64,000 bases of DNA from Bettongia penicillata ogilbyi (Eukaryota; Chordata; Mammalia; Diprotodontia; Potoroidae), in the NCBI GenBank assembly GCA_023548195.1, contig JAJHZJ010000419.1, forward strand, positions 2,540,773 through 2,604,772. Reading direction: 5' to 3'. The notes under the pieces were generated by a model. It did no database searches and was not told the origin of the DNA. It was given only the letters and a program-made list of their open reading frames with translations. How positions within the stretch are numbered: the stretch's first letter is position 1; each line of letters opens with the position of its first letter. Shown here in pieces: positions 23,511 to 34,439 of this stretch. A program made the translations under genes and the position numbers.

Positions 23511-23514
23511 GTAT

Positions 23515-23700
23515 TTTATATATTTTATCTCATTCGAACCTTTTAACAAGCTGGTGAGGAGTGATCCCCTTTGATGAATGGAGAAAGGGTTGTGACTTGT
23601 CTAAGGCATTCCTCAGCTAATGAGTGATTCAACAGGAACTTGAACTAAAACATTTTGATTCACAGTGTAGCAACACAAGTAACGATTCCTTTCTCTGGCC
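23515..23700 (-). mobile_element. MIR SINE fragment
   Basis: 'tatctcattcgaacctttta', 'aacaagctggtgaggagtga', 'ttgtgacttgtctaaggcat' in reverse MIR order. Confidence 0.55.
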
Positions 23701-23759
23701 TCCAGTGTCTTGTAGAAGTTGAGACAGAAGACAGAGAAGAGGCAACTGGGCATATACAA

Positions 23760-23845
23760 AGTAGCTGAATGACCCTGGGCAAGTCACATTTCTCAAATCT
23801 CAGCACCATGTATATAATCTCTATAATGAGAGATTATAATTGAGT
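23760..23845 (+). mobile_element. MIR SINE fragment
   Basis: 'tgaatgaccctgggcaagtc' and 'tctcaaatctcagcacc' are the middle of a MIR. Both ends are lost. Confidence 0.4.
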
Positions 23846-23919
23846 TGCCAGGCTGCAGCAGAGGAAGGTGTTCCCATCACTGGAGTTCTCCACATGGATG
23901 AAATCACAGGTTTAGAATA

Positions 23920-23965
23920 CACACACATATATGTATGTATGTATATGTATATATAATACTTTTCC
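23920..23965. repeat. (TATG)n simple repeat
   Basis: Short 'acacacatatatgtatgtat' run. Confidence 0.75.
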
Positions 23966-24049
23966 ATATAGAATAGCATAATTACAAAGGAGAGATCCCC
24001 ACACTATTTGTTTCTTTTTCCAAGTACTTATTATTTCTCTCAACAGATT

Positions 24050-24175
24050 TCCCGGTTAATTTTTTTTTAATGCTCACAACAAATGTGCACAGTGGCCATG
24101 TCCAAAGATTCCGTATATCATTCTTGATTTTAAGTAAGTTACTTCTCTGACAGGAGGTGAGTGGTTCCCTAAAAT
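24050..24175 (-). mobile_element. L1 3' UTR fragment
   Basis: 'aatgtgcacagtggccatgt', 'ccaaagattc' and 'tgacaggaggtgagtgg' parallel the reverse-strand L1 3' UTR at 34560-34690. Confidence 0.4.
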
Positions 24176-24494
24176 CACTCCGGAGGGGGGGTGCCGTGGG
24201 GCTCTGGAACCAGAGCTTTGGAGAAATTTAACTACAACCCAGCCATTGTGGATGGTGTGGGAGGGGAACTACCGGGTAGCTTGCTATTTAGCTAGTTACT
24301 CTTGTTTACTAGATTCTAAACTCAGTTATTTCTCTAACAAATCCTACAAACTTCCACTAAATTTCAGTGGCCCAGCAACTCCATCCTACTTAAGACTCAA
24401 CTAGGAAATGAACTTCTGATTTCATTCTTAAAAGGAAATCCCAGAGCAGAAACTCCTTTTACCAAAGCAGGTCATGAACTTCTTTGCAACTTAA

Positions 24495-24600
24495 CAGTTT
24501 TATGTAGTTGCCCAGAGTTAAATGACTTGGCCAGGGTCACACAGCCAGTGTTCGTCAGAGACACCGAATTCTTTCTGGCTCCTGGGCCAGTTTTTTTTAT
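24495..24600 (-). mobile_element. tRNA/MIR SINE fragment
   Basis: 'gttaaatgacttggccaggg' then 'tcacacagccagtgttcgtc', and a truncated remainder. Confidence 0.5.
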
Positions 24601-24839
24601 TCGCTATACTGTGCCAGCCTGCCTCTCTATAGCTCTGAGTAGCCTGCATAAAGTGGGAGAGGCAGAAAAAGTGTTGACCTTCCCTAATCTTCCCTCTTTT
24701 ATCCACATTACAAGTCCTACTTACAAATATATCAAATTTACTTATCTTCAATATTTTCATACCCTATAAATGCTACTTTTTCCTAGCACTCATCATTACT
24801 TTGAGCATTTTGACACTTTGATATTTCCTTTGAATAACT

Positions 24840-25240
24840 AATTCCATACACATACATATCATGCATACACACTCATATCTACCACATATATACTTAGATA
24901 TACAAATATATGTACAAAAAATATGCATATATACCTTATTTCTTAATCCCATTATATCTAGTATATATATACATAAATATGTATATCCATATATATGAGT
25001 GGATATATATGTAATTTAAAGATAAAACACATATAGATATACTTCCATATATATAGATACAGGCAAACATTCATGCTTTATCTCCTATTTCCATATATAT
25101 ATTTCATATACACATTATATATAGTAAGTATATATATATAGTAAGTGTAAGTGCATATATATGCATATATATGTATGTACACATATATATGTTTATAATA
25201 TATACCTGCATATATATTTCTACACCCATATATACCTTAC
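24840..25240. repeat. Long TA/TATG-rich simple-sequence tract
   Basis: About 400 bp made almost wholly of tata, atgt and acat words with few interruptions. Strongly alternating and able to form cruciforms. Two short purer runs ('tatatatatagtaag', about 25130-25147) suggest local duplication. Confidence 0.85.
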
Positions 25241-25659
25241 CTCTTAATAAGATGATAAACTACTTCAAGGCAGGGATCTTGGTGTTTTTTTTTTTAAACA
25301 ACTCACAATGCTATAGGAGTCATAGAAGTGACCCTCCATTCTTGAAGGTTATGGCAATGGAGGCCAATCTTGAAAGAGTTCTCCCAAGATGAATAGATTT
25401 CAAGTATGGCTTGTATGTGTCTTGTCCAAAGTCAAGCATAACTGTTTTGAGACCCTTATTACCAGACAGGCAATGGTGGAAGGATGGGAGGTAAAGGGGT
25501 GAATGTTTCAGTTGCAGCAACTCTCAAAGACTGTAATATTGAAGGTATAAGGGAGTCTTGCTATGAATCAGTGGAATGAATCCTTATGCTCACGAAACTA
25601 CACAACCTTGAAATTATACATTTAGATAATACATTAAGTTAGATAATATATTAGATAAT

Positions 25660-25860
25660 ACTGCTTCATGTCAGTCCTATATTGTAGGTAGTACAGGTGG
25701 TATTGTCCCCATTTTACAAAGAAAAAAATTAAGACTCAGAGATTGTGACTTACTCTGGGTTGCATAGAATGTGTTACAGCCCAAAACTGAAGTCAAATAT
25801 CCAGTGACTATATTCAAGATTCTTTGCCCAATATTACTCTGCATCATTGTCTCCCTTCCA
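25660..25860 (-). mobile_element. MIR SINE
   Basis: 'tgtaggtagtacaggtggta', 'ttgtccccattttacaaaga', then 'ttaagactcagagattgtga' in reverse MIR order. Confidence 0.6.
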
Positions 25861-25914
25861 AGTATATCACTTTGATTTTTTAAAAAATCAGTCTTTGTTA
25901 AATGAATTACCTAA

Positions 25915-26090
25915 GGAGGAGGTAGTTAGAAATTCAGTCTCAAAGCCATGAAGACCTAGGTTTCAAATGTACTAGCAATGTAACCCTCGACAAACCATTT
26001 AACTACTCAGTGCTCTATACAGCTCTCTAACATTCTCGAGTTAACAGAGGATGATACTGACCATTGAGCCTTCTACTAAAATGTAAAGAG
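25915..26090 (+). mobile_element. Degenerate tRNA-derived SINE
   Basis: 'gaggaggtagttagaaattc', 'agccatgaagacctaggttt' and 'caaaccatttaactactcag' are mutated SINE phrases. Confidence 0.5.
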
Positions 26091-26299
26091 GTTGAAAATT
26101 ACATCATTAGGAATACTCATGGGAAGAAATCCTGAATTCTTTAATCCATATAATTGCATCTTTGCAACCACACTTTTTTTTCATGAGTATCAGGACCCCC
26201 TTTAGCAATCAAAATGAGATTTTTAAATGCATACATAGAATACTGAGGATTGCAAGTCCAGGGTACACTGGCTCTTTAAACTGTTAGTAAACTGAGATA

Positions 26300-26460
26300 T
26301 AGTAGACAGCACACTTGAAAGAAAGTCCAAAGGTGGGCTCAAGGTCCAACTCTGTCATTTACTGCTTTGTGACGTTGGACATAACCCTTCCCATATCAAG
26401 ACCTCACTTTGCTCATTTGAAAAGCAAGGATATGCATCTCAGTTCCATGATTTTATGAAA
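26300..26460 (+). mobile_element. MIR SINE fragment
   Basis: 'aagtccaaaggtgggctcaa', 'tctgtcatttactgctttgt', 'gttggacataacccttccc' follow MIR order. Confidence 0.5.
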
Positions 26461-27464
26461 TACGAATTTTTTCACTTTTATTTTTAGTATCTCTCAAAAT
26501 GATTCCTTATCTAAAAATGAAAAATCTCCTCAGTGAGCCATTCAAACTTTCTAGACCACAGATGACACAAATTTGCTGTCTCCACAGATGACTTGAATTT
26601 TATTAAATGGGTTGGATACTGGGAGGTCTTTTTCAATCCCTGGAGAGGCCATGAGCGTTTTCAATGCTATTTTGAAGCTTAAGATTCATGTGAACCTCAA
26701 GAACTTGGCTAGTTCTCTCCAGAGTCAAAGTACCAAATAAATGGAGACAATGACAGTGTTTGGGCCATCCCAAAATGAACATCTTAGAAAATACTCCAGG
26801 TGTTTGTCTACATAATGCCAAGCTTTTTACGTTTGGAAAAATCCAGATAATTGCCAGGAATTTTCCAGTGGTTTTGACAAGTTGTAGACAAAGTCTTGAG
26901 TTGCTAAGAACAAAGAGTACGTACAATAGACGTAATAGTAGGGTTTTTAAAAGTATATGAGAATGACTTTAAAAATTCAAAATCAAATTCTCATCCTGGA
27001 GAGTACTATGGGAATATCCCCATAACAATGCATTTTAAAAAGAGAATGTAGATGTATCTATCCTTTGTGGTTTCTGAGACTAGAGATCAGCAGCCCATAC
27101 TATCAGAATCATATGGCACCAAATGTCCACAAAGAATGCACAGAATTTATAGATGAATATGACACAGTTAATATTTCTGTACCAGTCATTCTCTAAAGCA
27201 GTATTTTTACCATCAGGGAACATACACAGTAAAAAAAAAAATATGTTTTGCTTTACAACTAGGACATGATTGATGCTTCACCAGCAGAGACTTTTCATAA
27301 CACAACAGATGCCCCCTAACAAGAAAGTTATTGGTACAAGTAAACTGCATTATTGCAATAATGTTAAGGTTCAGATTTTAACAAGATTGGGTAAAACAAG
27401 AAGGAAGAGGAGGAAGGAAAAGGAGCAGGGTTAGGGGGAGATGAGAGAAAGCTAAGAGAAAGAG

Positions 27465-27715
27465 AGGAATCTAAATGATGTAGTGAATAGAGTGGCTGTA
27501 CCTGAACTCAGGAAGACATGAGTTTAAACTCAGCCTTAGATACTTACTGGCTATGTAACCCTGGGCAAGTCATATACATTTCTCTGTCTCAATTTTCTCA
27601 TTTGTAAAATGTGGGTAATAATAGCACGTACCTCTCGGTATAAAATGAAATAATATTTGTAAAGCACTTTGCAAAACTTAACATTATATGTAAATGTTAA
27701 CTATTATTATTCACA
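27465..27715 (+). mobile_element. Full-length MIR/Ther-1 CORE-SINE
   Basis: Nearly complete: head 'gatgtagtgaatagagtggc', B-box-like 'gagtttaaactcagcctta', 'aaccctgggcaagtcatat', core 'catttgtaaaatgtgggtaa', and end 'aatgttaactattattatt'. Confidence 0.8.
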
Positions 27716-27744
27716 ACTATTATTATACACCTAGAATATTGACA

Positions 27745-28215
27745 CTCTAAATTGTCCTTCATTTTCAAAGAGTTCTAATGACATCATGGGTGATATCTTG
27801 ACTCATGTGTGAATGGAATTTAAGTGAGGAAGCTGCACAAAGTTGTCAGCCTCCCTCTTGCAGAGTCAAAGAAATTCTGTGGCAAGACAAAAGTCAAGAC
27901 AATTAGAGATGCCCAGGATGCAATGGATGACCTTGGCATCTTTGATGCCTGATCCACAGCAGCTGCTTCAGCTACCTTCATGACCATTGGAACAAATTGT
28001 TCTCATCCACCCATTGCATGAGGGGAAGTCTTCATACGCTTGGGGTAGACACCACCCCCCCGACTACTCACCAGTTACTCCCAACCTGTTTTTTCCCCAT
28101 CTACAGAAATGGTTTTACCAGGGTGTGGCTGCTGTACAAGCTATAGCTTCTTGGAGCTACAGGTGAAAGTTGGGTGCCACATAGACACCAAAGGTGGATG
28201 AGCAGCCCTAAGAAG
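27745..28215 (-). mobile_element. Marsupial SINE-like repeat, long variant
   Basis: The 3' end, read first, is 'attgtccttcattttcaaag', related to the SINE body at 32941 and 52311. It continues with the different phrases 'aagacaaaagtcaagacaat' and 'aacaaattgttctcatccac'. This looks like a related but distinct repeat family. The far boundary is uncertain. Confidence 0.5.
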
Positions 28216-28509
28216 GGCTCAGAAAGCCCTTATCCCAGAGATGCTAAACCCCTTGAACATCTCATACACCCCAATACATTACATAAAGTTACCACTATTC
28301 TACTTTGTTATTCTGCCCCTCATTAGATTAGAAAAAGGGGTATTGTGTATGTGTGTGTTTCACAGATACATTTTTTTCAACATTTCAGTACCCTATAAGT
28401 ACTATATCACTTTAGCAATTATCATTATGTCAGCACTTTGACAATTAGATTTCTCCTGGCATCGTTAATTTTTTTTCATATATAGACTCTTCCAACCTTC
28501 ACAAGGTTA

Positions 28510-28695
28510 ACATACATGTGTGTGTATGTATATGTATATATGTGTGTATATATGTATGTACACACTCATGTGTGTACACACAATACTGTACATGCACTTG
28601 CTGCATGTATAAATGGAAAGTATAGATTTGTGTGTGCACTTATGTAAATAAGACTGTGTACATGCGCATTCTACATGTACACATATGTATGCATA
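28510..28695. repeat. (TGTA)n/(ACAC)n simple repeat
   Basis: Degenerate 'tgtgtatatatgtatgtaca' run about 185 bp long. Confidence 0.8.
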
Positions 28696-28699
28696 TAAC

Positions 28700-29450
28700 T
28701 TCATCAAACCCCTTTTTGTTTCCTACTTTTCTAAGGCCTCTAATTTGTTAGTACTTGCACTTGAACCAAATAAATAGAAATAATCAAGTCTGATACTATT
28801 ACCAGGAAAGTGCAATCAAGAAGACATCAATGATTGTTGACCACAGGCCTACCTTCCTACCTCTCTATAAAATCTTTAAGGGAATGAGCTGTCAGAGGTG
28901 TCCTTGGTGAAAATATGGGAAGGGAACAGGTAGGACTTCACAAGTGATTTTTATAGTAAACCTCATCTTCACAATAACAATTGATTAGAGGGTGTGAAAA
29001 ATGTAAGACCTTCTCATTTGTTGATTACAAGAGCCTCTGAGTGAGTAGCCTTCGATTTCCTCCTGCAATGAGATTTTTCTACATTTACTGGTTAATAGGG
29101 AGGGTTCTACCGGCCTAAAATAATGAAGGCATTCCTCTTAGTCTGAGATTTAGTTTCAGAGAGTCATGACACATGTAGGAGGAGGGAGCTCTTCAGTATT
29201 TTGCTGAAACATAAATTACATTATCCTGAATCACGCTGTTATTGAATTTTGAAAGTCTTAAATCTGAATTTAGAGGACAGATTCCATAAAATTTTAGAAC
29301 TTATAAATCTGTTGGTGAACACTGAACAAAGAGGCTGCAGAATACGGCCCTGGTGTGTTACTCTAAGGAAATATGGCACTTTTTAAAATCATGAAAATCC
29401 GGAATTTTTATTTATATTCTCCTAATTAAAGGAGGTCCGAAGGGAATTGA
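28700..29450. other. Unassigned stretch
   Basis: No recognised repeat, gene or RNA. Confidence 0.35.
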
Positions 29451-29454
29451 TTGT

Positions 29455-29706
29455 AGATGTTTGATTTTGTTCTTGCTGCTTAGTTGTGCCCAACTATTCA
29501 TAACCACATTTAGAATTTTCTTACCAAAGATACTGGAGTAATTTGCCATTTCCTTCACCAGCTTTTTACAAAGGAGGAAACTGAGGCAAACAGAGTCAGG
29601 TGACTTGCCCAGGTTTATATAGCTAGTAAGTGTCTGAAGCCAGATTTTATTCACAAAAGGGTCTGACTCCATGTGCTGCACTCAGTTCACTTCACCCCCT
29701 AGCTGC
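29455..29706 (-). mobile_element. tRNA-derived SINE with RTE-type tail
   Basis: In reverse it ends with the head 'cccctagctgccc'. The middle has 'gtcaggtgacttgcccaggt' and the tail has 'gatactggagtaatttgcca' and 'ttagttgtgcccaactattc'. Same family as 2288-2550. Confidence 0.8.
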
Positions 29707-29960
29707 CCAACATTGTATTTATTTTTGTTTAAAATACATGTATTTGTTTTATATATAATATATATGTGTTTCTTTTGTTTTATCTATGTCATTACCCATT
29801 CTTTGCCCCCTCATAAAATTCTTCCTTGTAATCAAGAAAAGGTTAAAAAAAACAGACAGCAATAATGACTATGTATGACAAGGTATGCAACATTCGTACA
29901 TATAGTACCCCACCCTGTTGACGAAGAGATGGAAATTTTTTGACATCTCTTTCTAAATAG
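29707..29960 (-). mobile_element. Possible L1-type LINE fragment
   Basis: 'cttccttgtaatcaagaaaa', 'aaacagacagcaataatgac' and 'aaggtatgcaacattcgtac' resemble a recurrent marsupial repeat, possibly from L1. Family not settled. Confidence 0.3.
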
Positions 29961-30099
29961 ATTTATAAGAATTTATTTTCACTGGAAAAACAACAGATAA
30001 AAATATCAAAGCTGATGTGATTTATATATATATCGCCAAACATTCATACTGGCAGAGGTCAAAATCCAAAAGATCAAAACTTCTATCCGTGATATGTAA

Positions 30100-30215
30100 A
30101 CAAAACCTATCTCAGTTTCCTCATCTGTAAAATAGTGATAAAATTTGTCTCAGAGTTGCTATGAGACAAATTCTTTGGTAACCTTAAAATTTTGCATAAA
30201 ATTGAGTTATTACTA
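30100..30215 (+). mobile_element. MIR SINE 3' half
   Basis: 'tctcagtttcctcatctgta' followed by 'aaaatagtgataaaatttg', then 'gagttgctatgagacaaat'. Confidence 0.5.
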
Positions 30216-30219
30216 TTAC

Positions 30220-30830
30220 ATTATCATCAAGAACTCTTTCACACCCTCCGAATTAATAGCTGCATAGCTGAGGAGAGCAAACTCAGAGAGGTCCCTGGTG
30301 CTAAAATTGGATGACAGTTTGACAAGCCAAAATAACAGTCCAAATATAAAAATATGTCATTGGAAAGACAAATGACCAAAAAAAGAGGAGGCCATATAGT
30401 GAGAGTAAAGGGATACTGATGAAAAACCCATGTGTCCCACTAATAGCCACAGAATATCAAGAAAGCTAGAAGCTGGTCCTAAGTAACTTGGGTAGATCCC
30501 CTAGGGAGAGTTGATCAGAAGACAAGAGTAAGAGTCACATAAGGTGGGTGGTCATGAATGAGTTGCAGTCAGGATCAGGCATACACCAAAGCAAGTAAAT
30601 ATACATTTATGAATTTATTCCAAAAAAAAATCATACAAGCTAAGTATGAATAGGTAAGGATAGTTCTCTCTGCCCCTGGGGATTCTGCTTCCCTCCGATT
30701 GAAGCAGGTAGAGAGTGGATATCAAAGAACTACATCCAGATCCTCCATCAAAGGAGGGTCCCCGGATTTTTCATTTAGTGGGATTGCATAAGGCATCCAT
30801 CTCATAAATTCCCATTCAAGTTCAGGATTT
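30220..30830. other. Unassigned stretch
   Basis: No recognised repeat, gene or RNA. Confidence 0.35.
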
Positions 30831-30834
30831 CATC

Positions 30835-31045
30835 ATATCTTTATGATGGATATCCCTACTTCCCATCTTTATACCTTTTTTCACGTCTGGTCTTCCCCCA
30901 TTAGATTGGGAATTCTTTGAGAGCAGGGGATGATCTGTTTTTTGTTTGCTTTTGTTTGCTTTTATTTATTTACTTTTATATATTTATTAAATACTTAGTA
31001 CAGCATTTGGTGCATAGTAGGCACTTAAATCTTTATTGACTGACA
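30835..31045 (+). mobile_element. L2 LINE 3' end
   Basis: 'cattagattgggaattcttt', 'gagagcaggggatgatctgt', 'gtgcatagtaggcacttaaa' and 'ctttattgactgac'. A TTTG/TTTA-rich insertion lies in the middle. Confidence 0.65.
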
Positions 31046-31049
31046 GACA

Positions 31050-32110
31050 TGGATGTTTAAAGTAATCTGAATAACTTTCAAGCCCCATTTCTGGGACCTA
31101 CCAAGACTTGAATTTTGAGTGAATCCTTGATGTTTTTTTCTTTCTTAGCTAGCTGAAGAAAAAACTAATCAGATTTTGACAATTGGCATAGCTTCAATGA
31201 AGAGATATGAGAATGTATCTTTCTTCTTTGCAGTGGTGGTCGTCTATGGATGTCGGACACTGCATTTACTGTCAGATTGATCGATATCTTAGTTTTACCA
31301 ACCTGCATTTATTTTCTTTTACTTTTTTATTTTCAATCTTTGTTATAAAGGCTGTATTTCCGGGTGGGAAGGGGAGAGATACATCTGGAAATGAAGTTGA
31401 TATAACAGCAAAAGACATCAACAAACTTTCGAGATGATGCTTAGCATGTTCAGGGAAAGAGAAGGCCATTGTTAATTAATCTTTCTATCCTTGTGTGGCC
31501 TAGTAATTTTCTCCATAGTTCATTGTTGCTGCCAACCAGGTGAGTTAAAATCAGCCTGTGGGTTATTGGTGATGCTTTGATGAGTCTGTTTAGGTATTTC
31601 TGGATCCTTTCTTTCCCCTTATCAGTAGTTTTCATGATGGGAGGCATGGGAGCTGTTGGTGGTAGCCTCATGCTTCTATTTTAGGAGGATGCATATTCAT
31701 CAGTCATCCATGCCAAATTTGGGAGCATGGAGACAAGCAGTGCCAGACCGCAAGGTTAAGCTTTGATAGTGATAACTCTGAAGGGAGAGATCTCTCCAAA
31801 AGAAATTACATTCATTACCTTTTTTCATGAACTGCCCTTTATCTGGAAGTCTAGATTGACTTACTGCTTTAATGGTGACTCCACACTGTGATAGCTTGTG
31901 TAAACCTGGTCATTTTCACACTGGGATAGTTTTGTTTTCCCATAAGAAAAGAGCTAGATTAGGAGGAAGTCCATTACCTAACTGGTGAAACTGAAATAAA
32001 TTGCTCTTTTTTTAGGATGTTGGTGGATGGACTAAAGACCTTGAGACTCTTTCAGTCATAGAAATGACAGTGATTCTAAAGACAAGCAAGCAATGATTCT
32101 GGCATCTTTC
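31050..32110. other. Largely unassigned; possible unclassified repeat at 31195-31435
   Basis: 31195-31435 ('tcttctttgcagtggtggtc', 'gggtgggaaggggagagata', 'ggaaatgaagttgatataac') looks like the end of a recurrent marsupial repeat I cannot name. The rest shows nothing recognised. Confidence 0.3.
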
Positions 32111-32114
32111 TATT

Positions 32115-32285
32115 TACTCCTCATGTTTTGGAAAGAGTATTAACTTTGAAAGAGAAGAATTGAGTTCTAATCCTGGCTCTGTCACTTACCACCCATGTGA
32201 CCTTGCACATGTCACTTATCCTCTCCACATAGTATGAGAGTTAGACTATATGACTTCCAGTTATCCTATGAAATGCCAAGTGAAA
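32115..32285 (+). mobile_element. MIR SINE fragment
   Basis: 'gaattgagttctaatcctgg', 'ctctgtcacttaccacccat' and 'gtgaccttgcacatgtcact' are clear MIR phrases. Confidence 0.6.
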
Positions 32286-32639
32286 AAACTGGCGCTAAAT
32301 GGGGCTTCTTGGGTCTCCTTGCCTCAGTGACCAGATTATTTTCCACCAGCAGTAGGTCTTGCCATTGAGTTTATGAAACAGTTGCTCAGAGTTGTAGGAC
32401 ATATTTGTATCTTTTATTCTCTTCTTGAGTAACAATGTGCCTCATAATGATGTAGTTCAACAATGGATTTGATTATCATGTTAGCAGTTCAATAATAAAT
32501 GGATGCCAGCTTTCATTCATTTCATGTGACCTTTGAAAATGAGGCATTTTTATTGTCTAAACCACCTCTGAGGGTCTTTGCTGAAATTCCTACGGATAGG
32601 GATCAGCATAGTTGGAAGTATACTCATATTCAAAATGTT

Positions 32640-32765
32640 AATACCAAAAAAAATCCATCTATTAAGCCCCTAAGATGTACAATTTGTTGTTATGAGGCTG
32701 GGGATACAATAATGAAGAATGACATTGCTTCTAGCCTCAAAAGGCCTAGAGTCTAGTAAGGCAAT
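32640..32765 (-). mobile_element. L2 LINE 3' end, reverse
   Basis: 'ctattaagcccctaagatgt', 'gaggctggggatacaataat' and 'agcctcaaaaggcctagagt'. Confidence 0.55.
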
Positions 32766-32929
32766 TGTTTTTGTCTGTATGTGCCTAACACAATGCTTGA
32801 CATGTACGCAAATAATTTCATATCTATGCATGCACCCACATGTATAACAGAGAATTATACATGGTGAGGCAGAAGAGACAATTTCTAGTGGAATAATGGG
32901 GTGAATCAAGAGGATTTTGTAAAAATACA

Positions 32930-33268
32930 TGTCACATGAAGATGTGTGTGTGTTCATCCTTGGTTGCCAAAGAAGACCAGGCCATGAGAGAAATGATGAC
33001 ATGACTTGCATTTGACTTTGTTTTGAGTAAGGGAGGGCTGTGCAGGTCACCAGTCTCACTTCTCCTCCAGAGTCATCTGAATCCAATGACCATTCATCAG
33101 GATGACTGGAGATGACCCAGGATGAGGCAATTGGGGTTAAGTGACTTGCCCAAGGTCACACAGCTAGTGAGTGTCAAGTGTTTGAGGTGAGATTTGAACT
33201 CAGGTCCTCCTGACTCCTGTGCTGGTGCTCTATCCACTGCACCACCTAGCTGCCCCTTGTCACATGAA
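32930..33268 (-). mobile_element. Full-length composite SINE with target-site duplication
   Basis: The element (32941-33257, 317 bp) is flanked by an identical 11-bp duplication, 'tgtcacatgaa', at 32930-32940 and 33258-33268. Read on the minus strand it has the tRNA-like head 'ggggcagctaggtggtgcag', then 'gtgtgaccttgggcaagtca', the 'cctgggtcatctccagtcat' junction, and a 3' body ending in AC-rich sequence. The intact duplication suggests it is among the younger insertions here. It shares its 3' body with the SINEs at 36730, 48947 and 52311. Confidence 0.92.
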
Positions 33269-33269
33269 T

Positions 33270-34020
33270 AGAGCTTGGAAGAAAGAGAAAGATTTTAGCA
33301 GAGAGATGTTAGGAGAAAGTGTGATATAGGTGTAGGCAATACATTGGACAAATGTGTTGACAGCACAGGATAGACTGAGTAATAACTGGCAGTTCATTTT
33401 GTCTGGAAAGTGGAGTATGTGAAAGGGAGTAATCTAAAATAAGTATGAAAACAATGTATATTAGAGACAGATTGTGTTAGGTCTTATTTGTACTTTGACC
33501 ATATTTAGGAGAGACATGGCATTATGAAATTGAGAACCCTCTTTGAAAAAATGCACACATAGGCACAGAAATCCAGATGTTCTTTCTCCATGAACTGAGC
33601 ATGTAGGGGAAAGCTGGCCATACCTTTACCTTTAAAGGTGGGAAGTAATTCATCTTGTCCTATAACATTCCAATAGGTAAAACTCTCAATTGGCTGAGAT
33701 GCAAAATGATTGAGTCACTTACAAGCTACTAAATAATTTATTCACTAAAACAATGCGATCTGGCACCAATTCCTACACTTGACACAAATTCCTGAGCTCA
33801 CTTCTCCTAGAAATGCAAACTCTCCCTAGAGTTCTGAACTCTGGTTTCAATTTAGAAAGAATGATGAATGGAATACAGAGGGTCATGTGACATGCAATTA
33901 AAGAAAGGGAACCAAAAGTCCAGAATAAATGAGATGAGGACCCTAATCATCCATGTCAATGTTTTGCTTATACTTATAAAAAGAGTGAGGGTTGGGAGAC
34001 GGAGCAAACTAATGATTACT
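33270..34020. other. Unassigned stretch
   Basis: No recognised repeat, gene or RNA. Confidence 0.35.
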
Positions 34021-34024
34021 ATAG

Positions 34025-34255
34025 GAATACAGACCAGATCTATGATCTCATTAATAAGTGGATTTTCCAGGTGAGGAAACTTCCTCTCTCAATGCAGATT
34101 GATACATTTTCTGCAATTTATAGTCTCATAGAGTTGCCTAGAGCACTGAGAGGTTAAGTGACTTGCCTAGCATTACACAGCATATATCTGAGATGGTACC
34201 CAGATCCTCCTGGCTTTAAGGCCATCACTTTTTCTACTACATCATCTTGCCTAAA
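34025..34255 (-). mobile_element. CORE-SINE-type repeat
   Basis: 'gatctatgatctcattaata', 'caggtgaggaaacttcctct', 'ctgagaggttaagtgacttg' and 'agatcctcctggctttaagg'. The same family recurs at 63060-63250. Confidence 0.55.
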
Positions 34256-34439
34256 ATGAGAGCTTATGCTTCCCCAAAACAAAGAGAATTCTAGGAATTT
34301 TCATGCTGAGGAAAATCTGGATTATAGTTCATGCTGTTCTAACATGTTTTGTTCTCCTACATATCTATTCTGAAATAAATTGCAGTTGTAGATAAGATTG
34401 CTTCAAGGATTGCTGATTTTTCCATCAATGCAGATTACA

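Noticed and set aside
24840..25240. Possible CRISPR-like or satellite array
   Set aside because: No fixed repeat and spacer period; it is a degenerate TA/TATG microsatellite.
32670..33086. 138-codon minus-strand frame
   Set aside because: Runs across an L2 end, unique DNA and a SINE body. The composite origin rules out a real protein.
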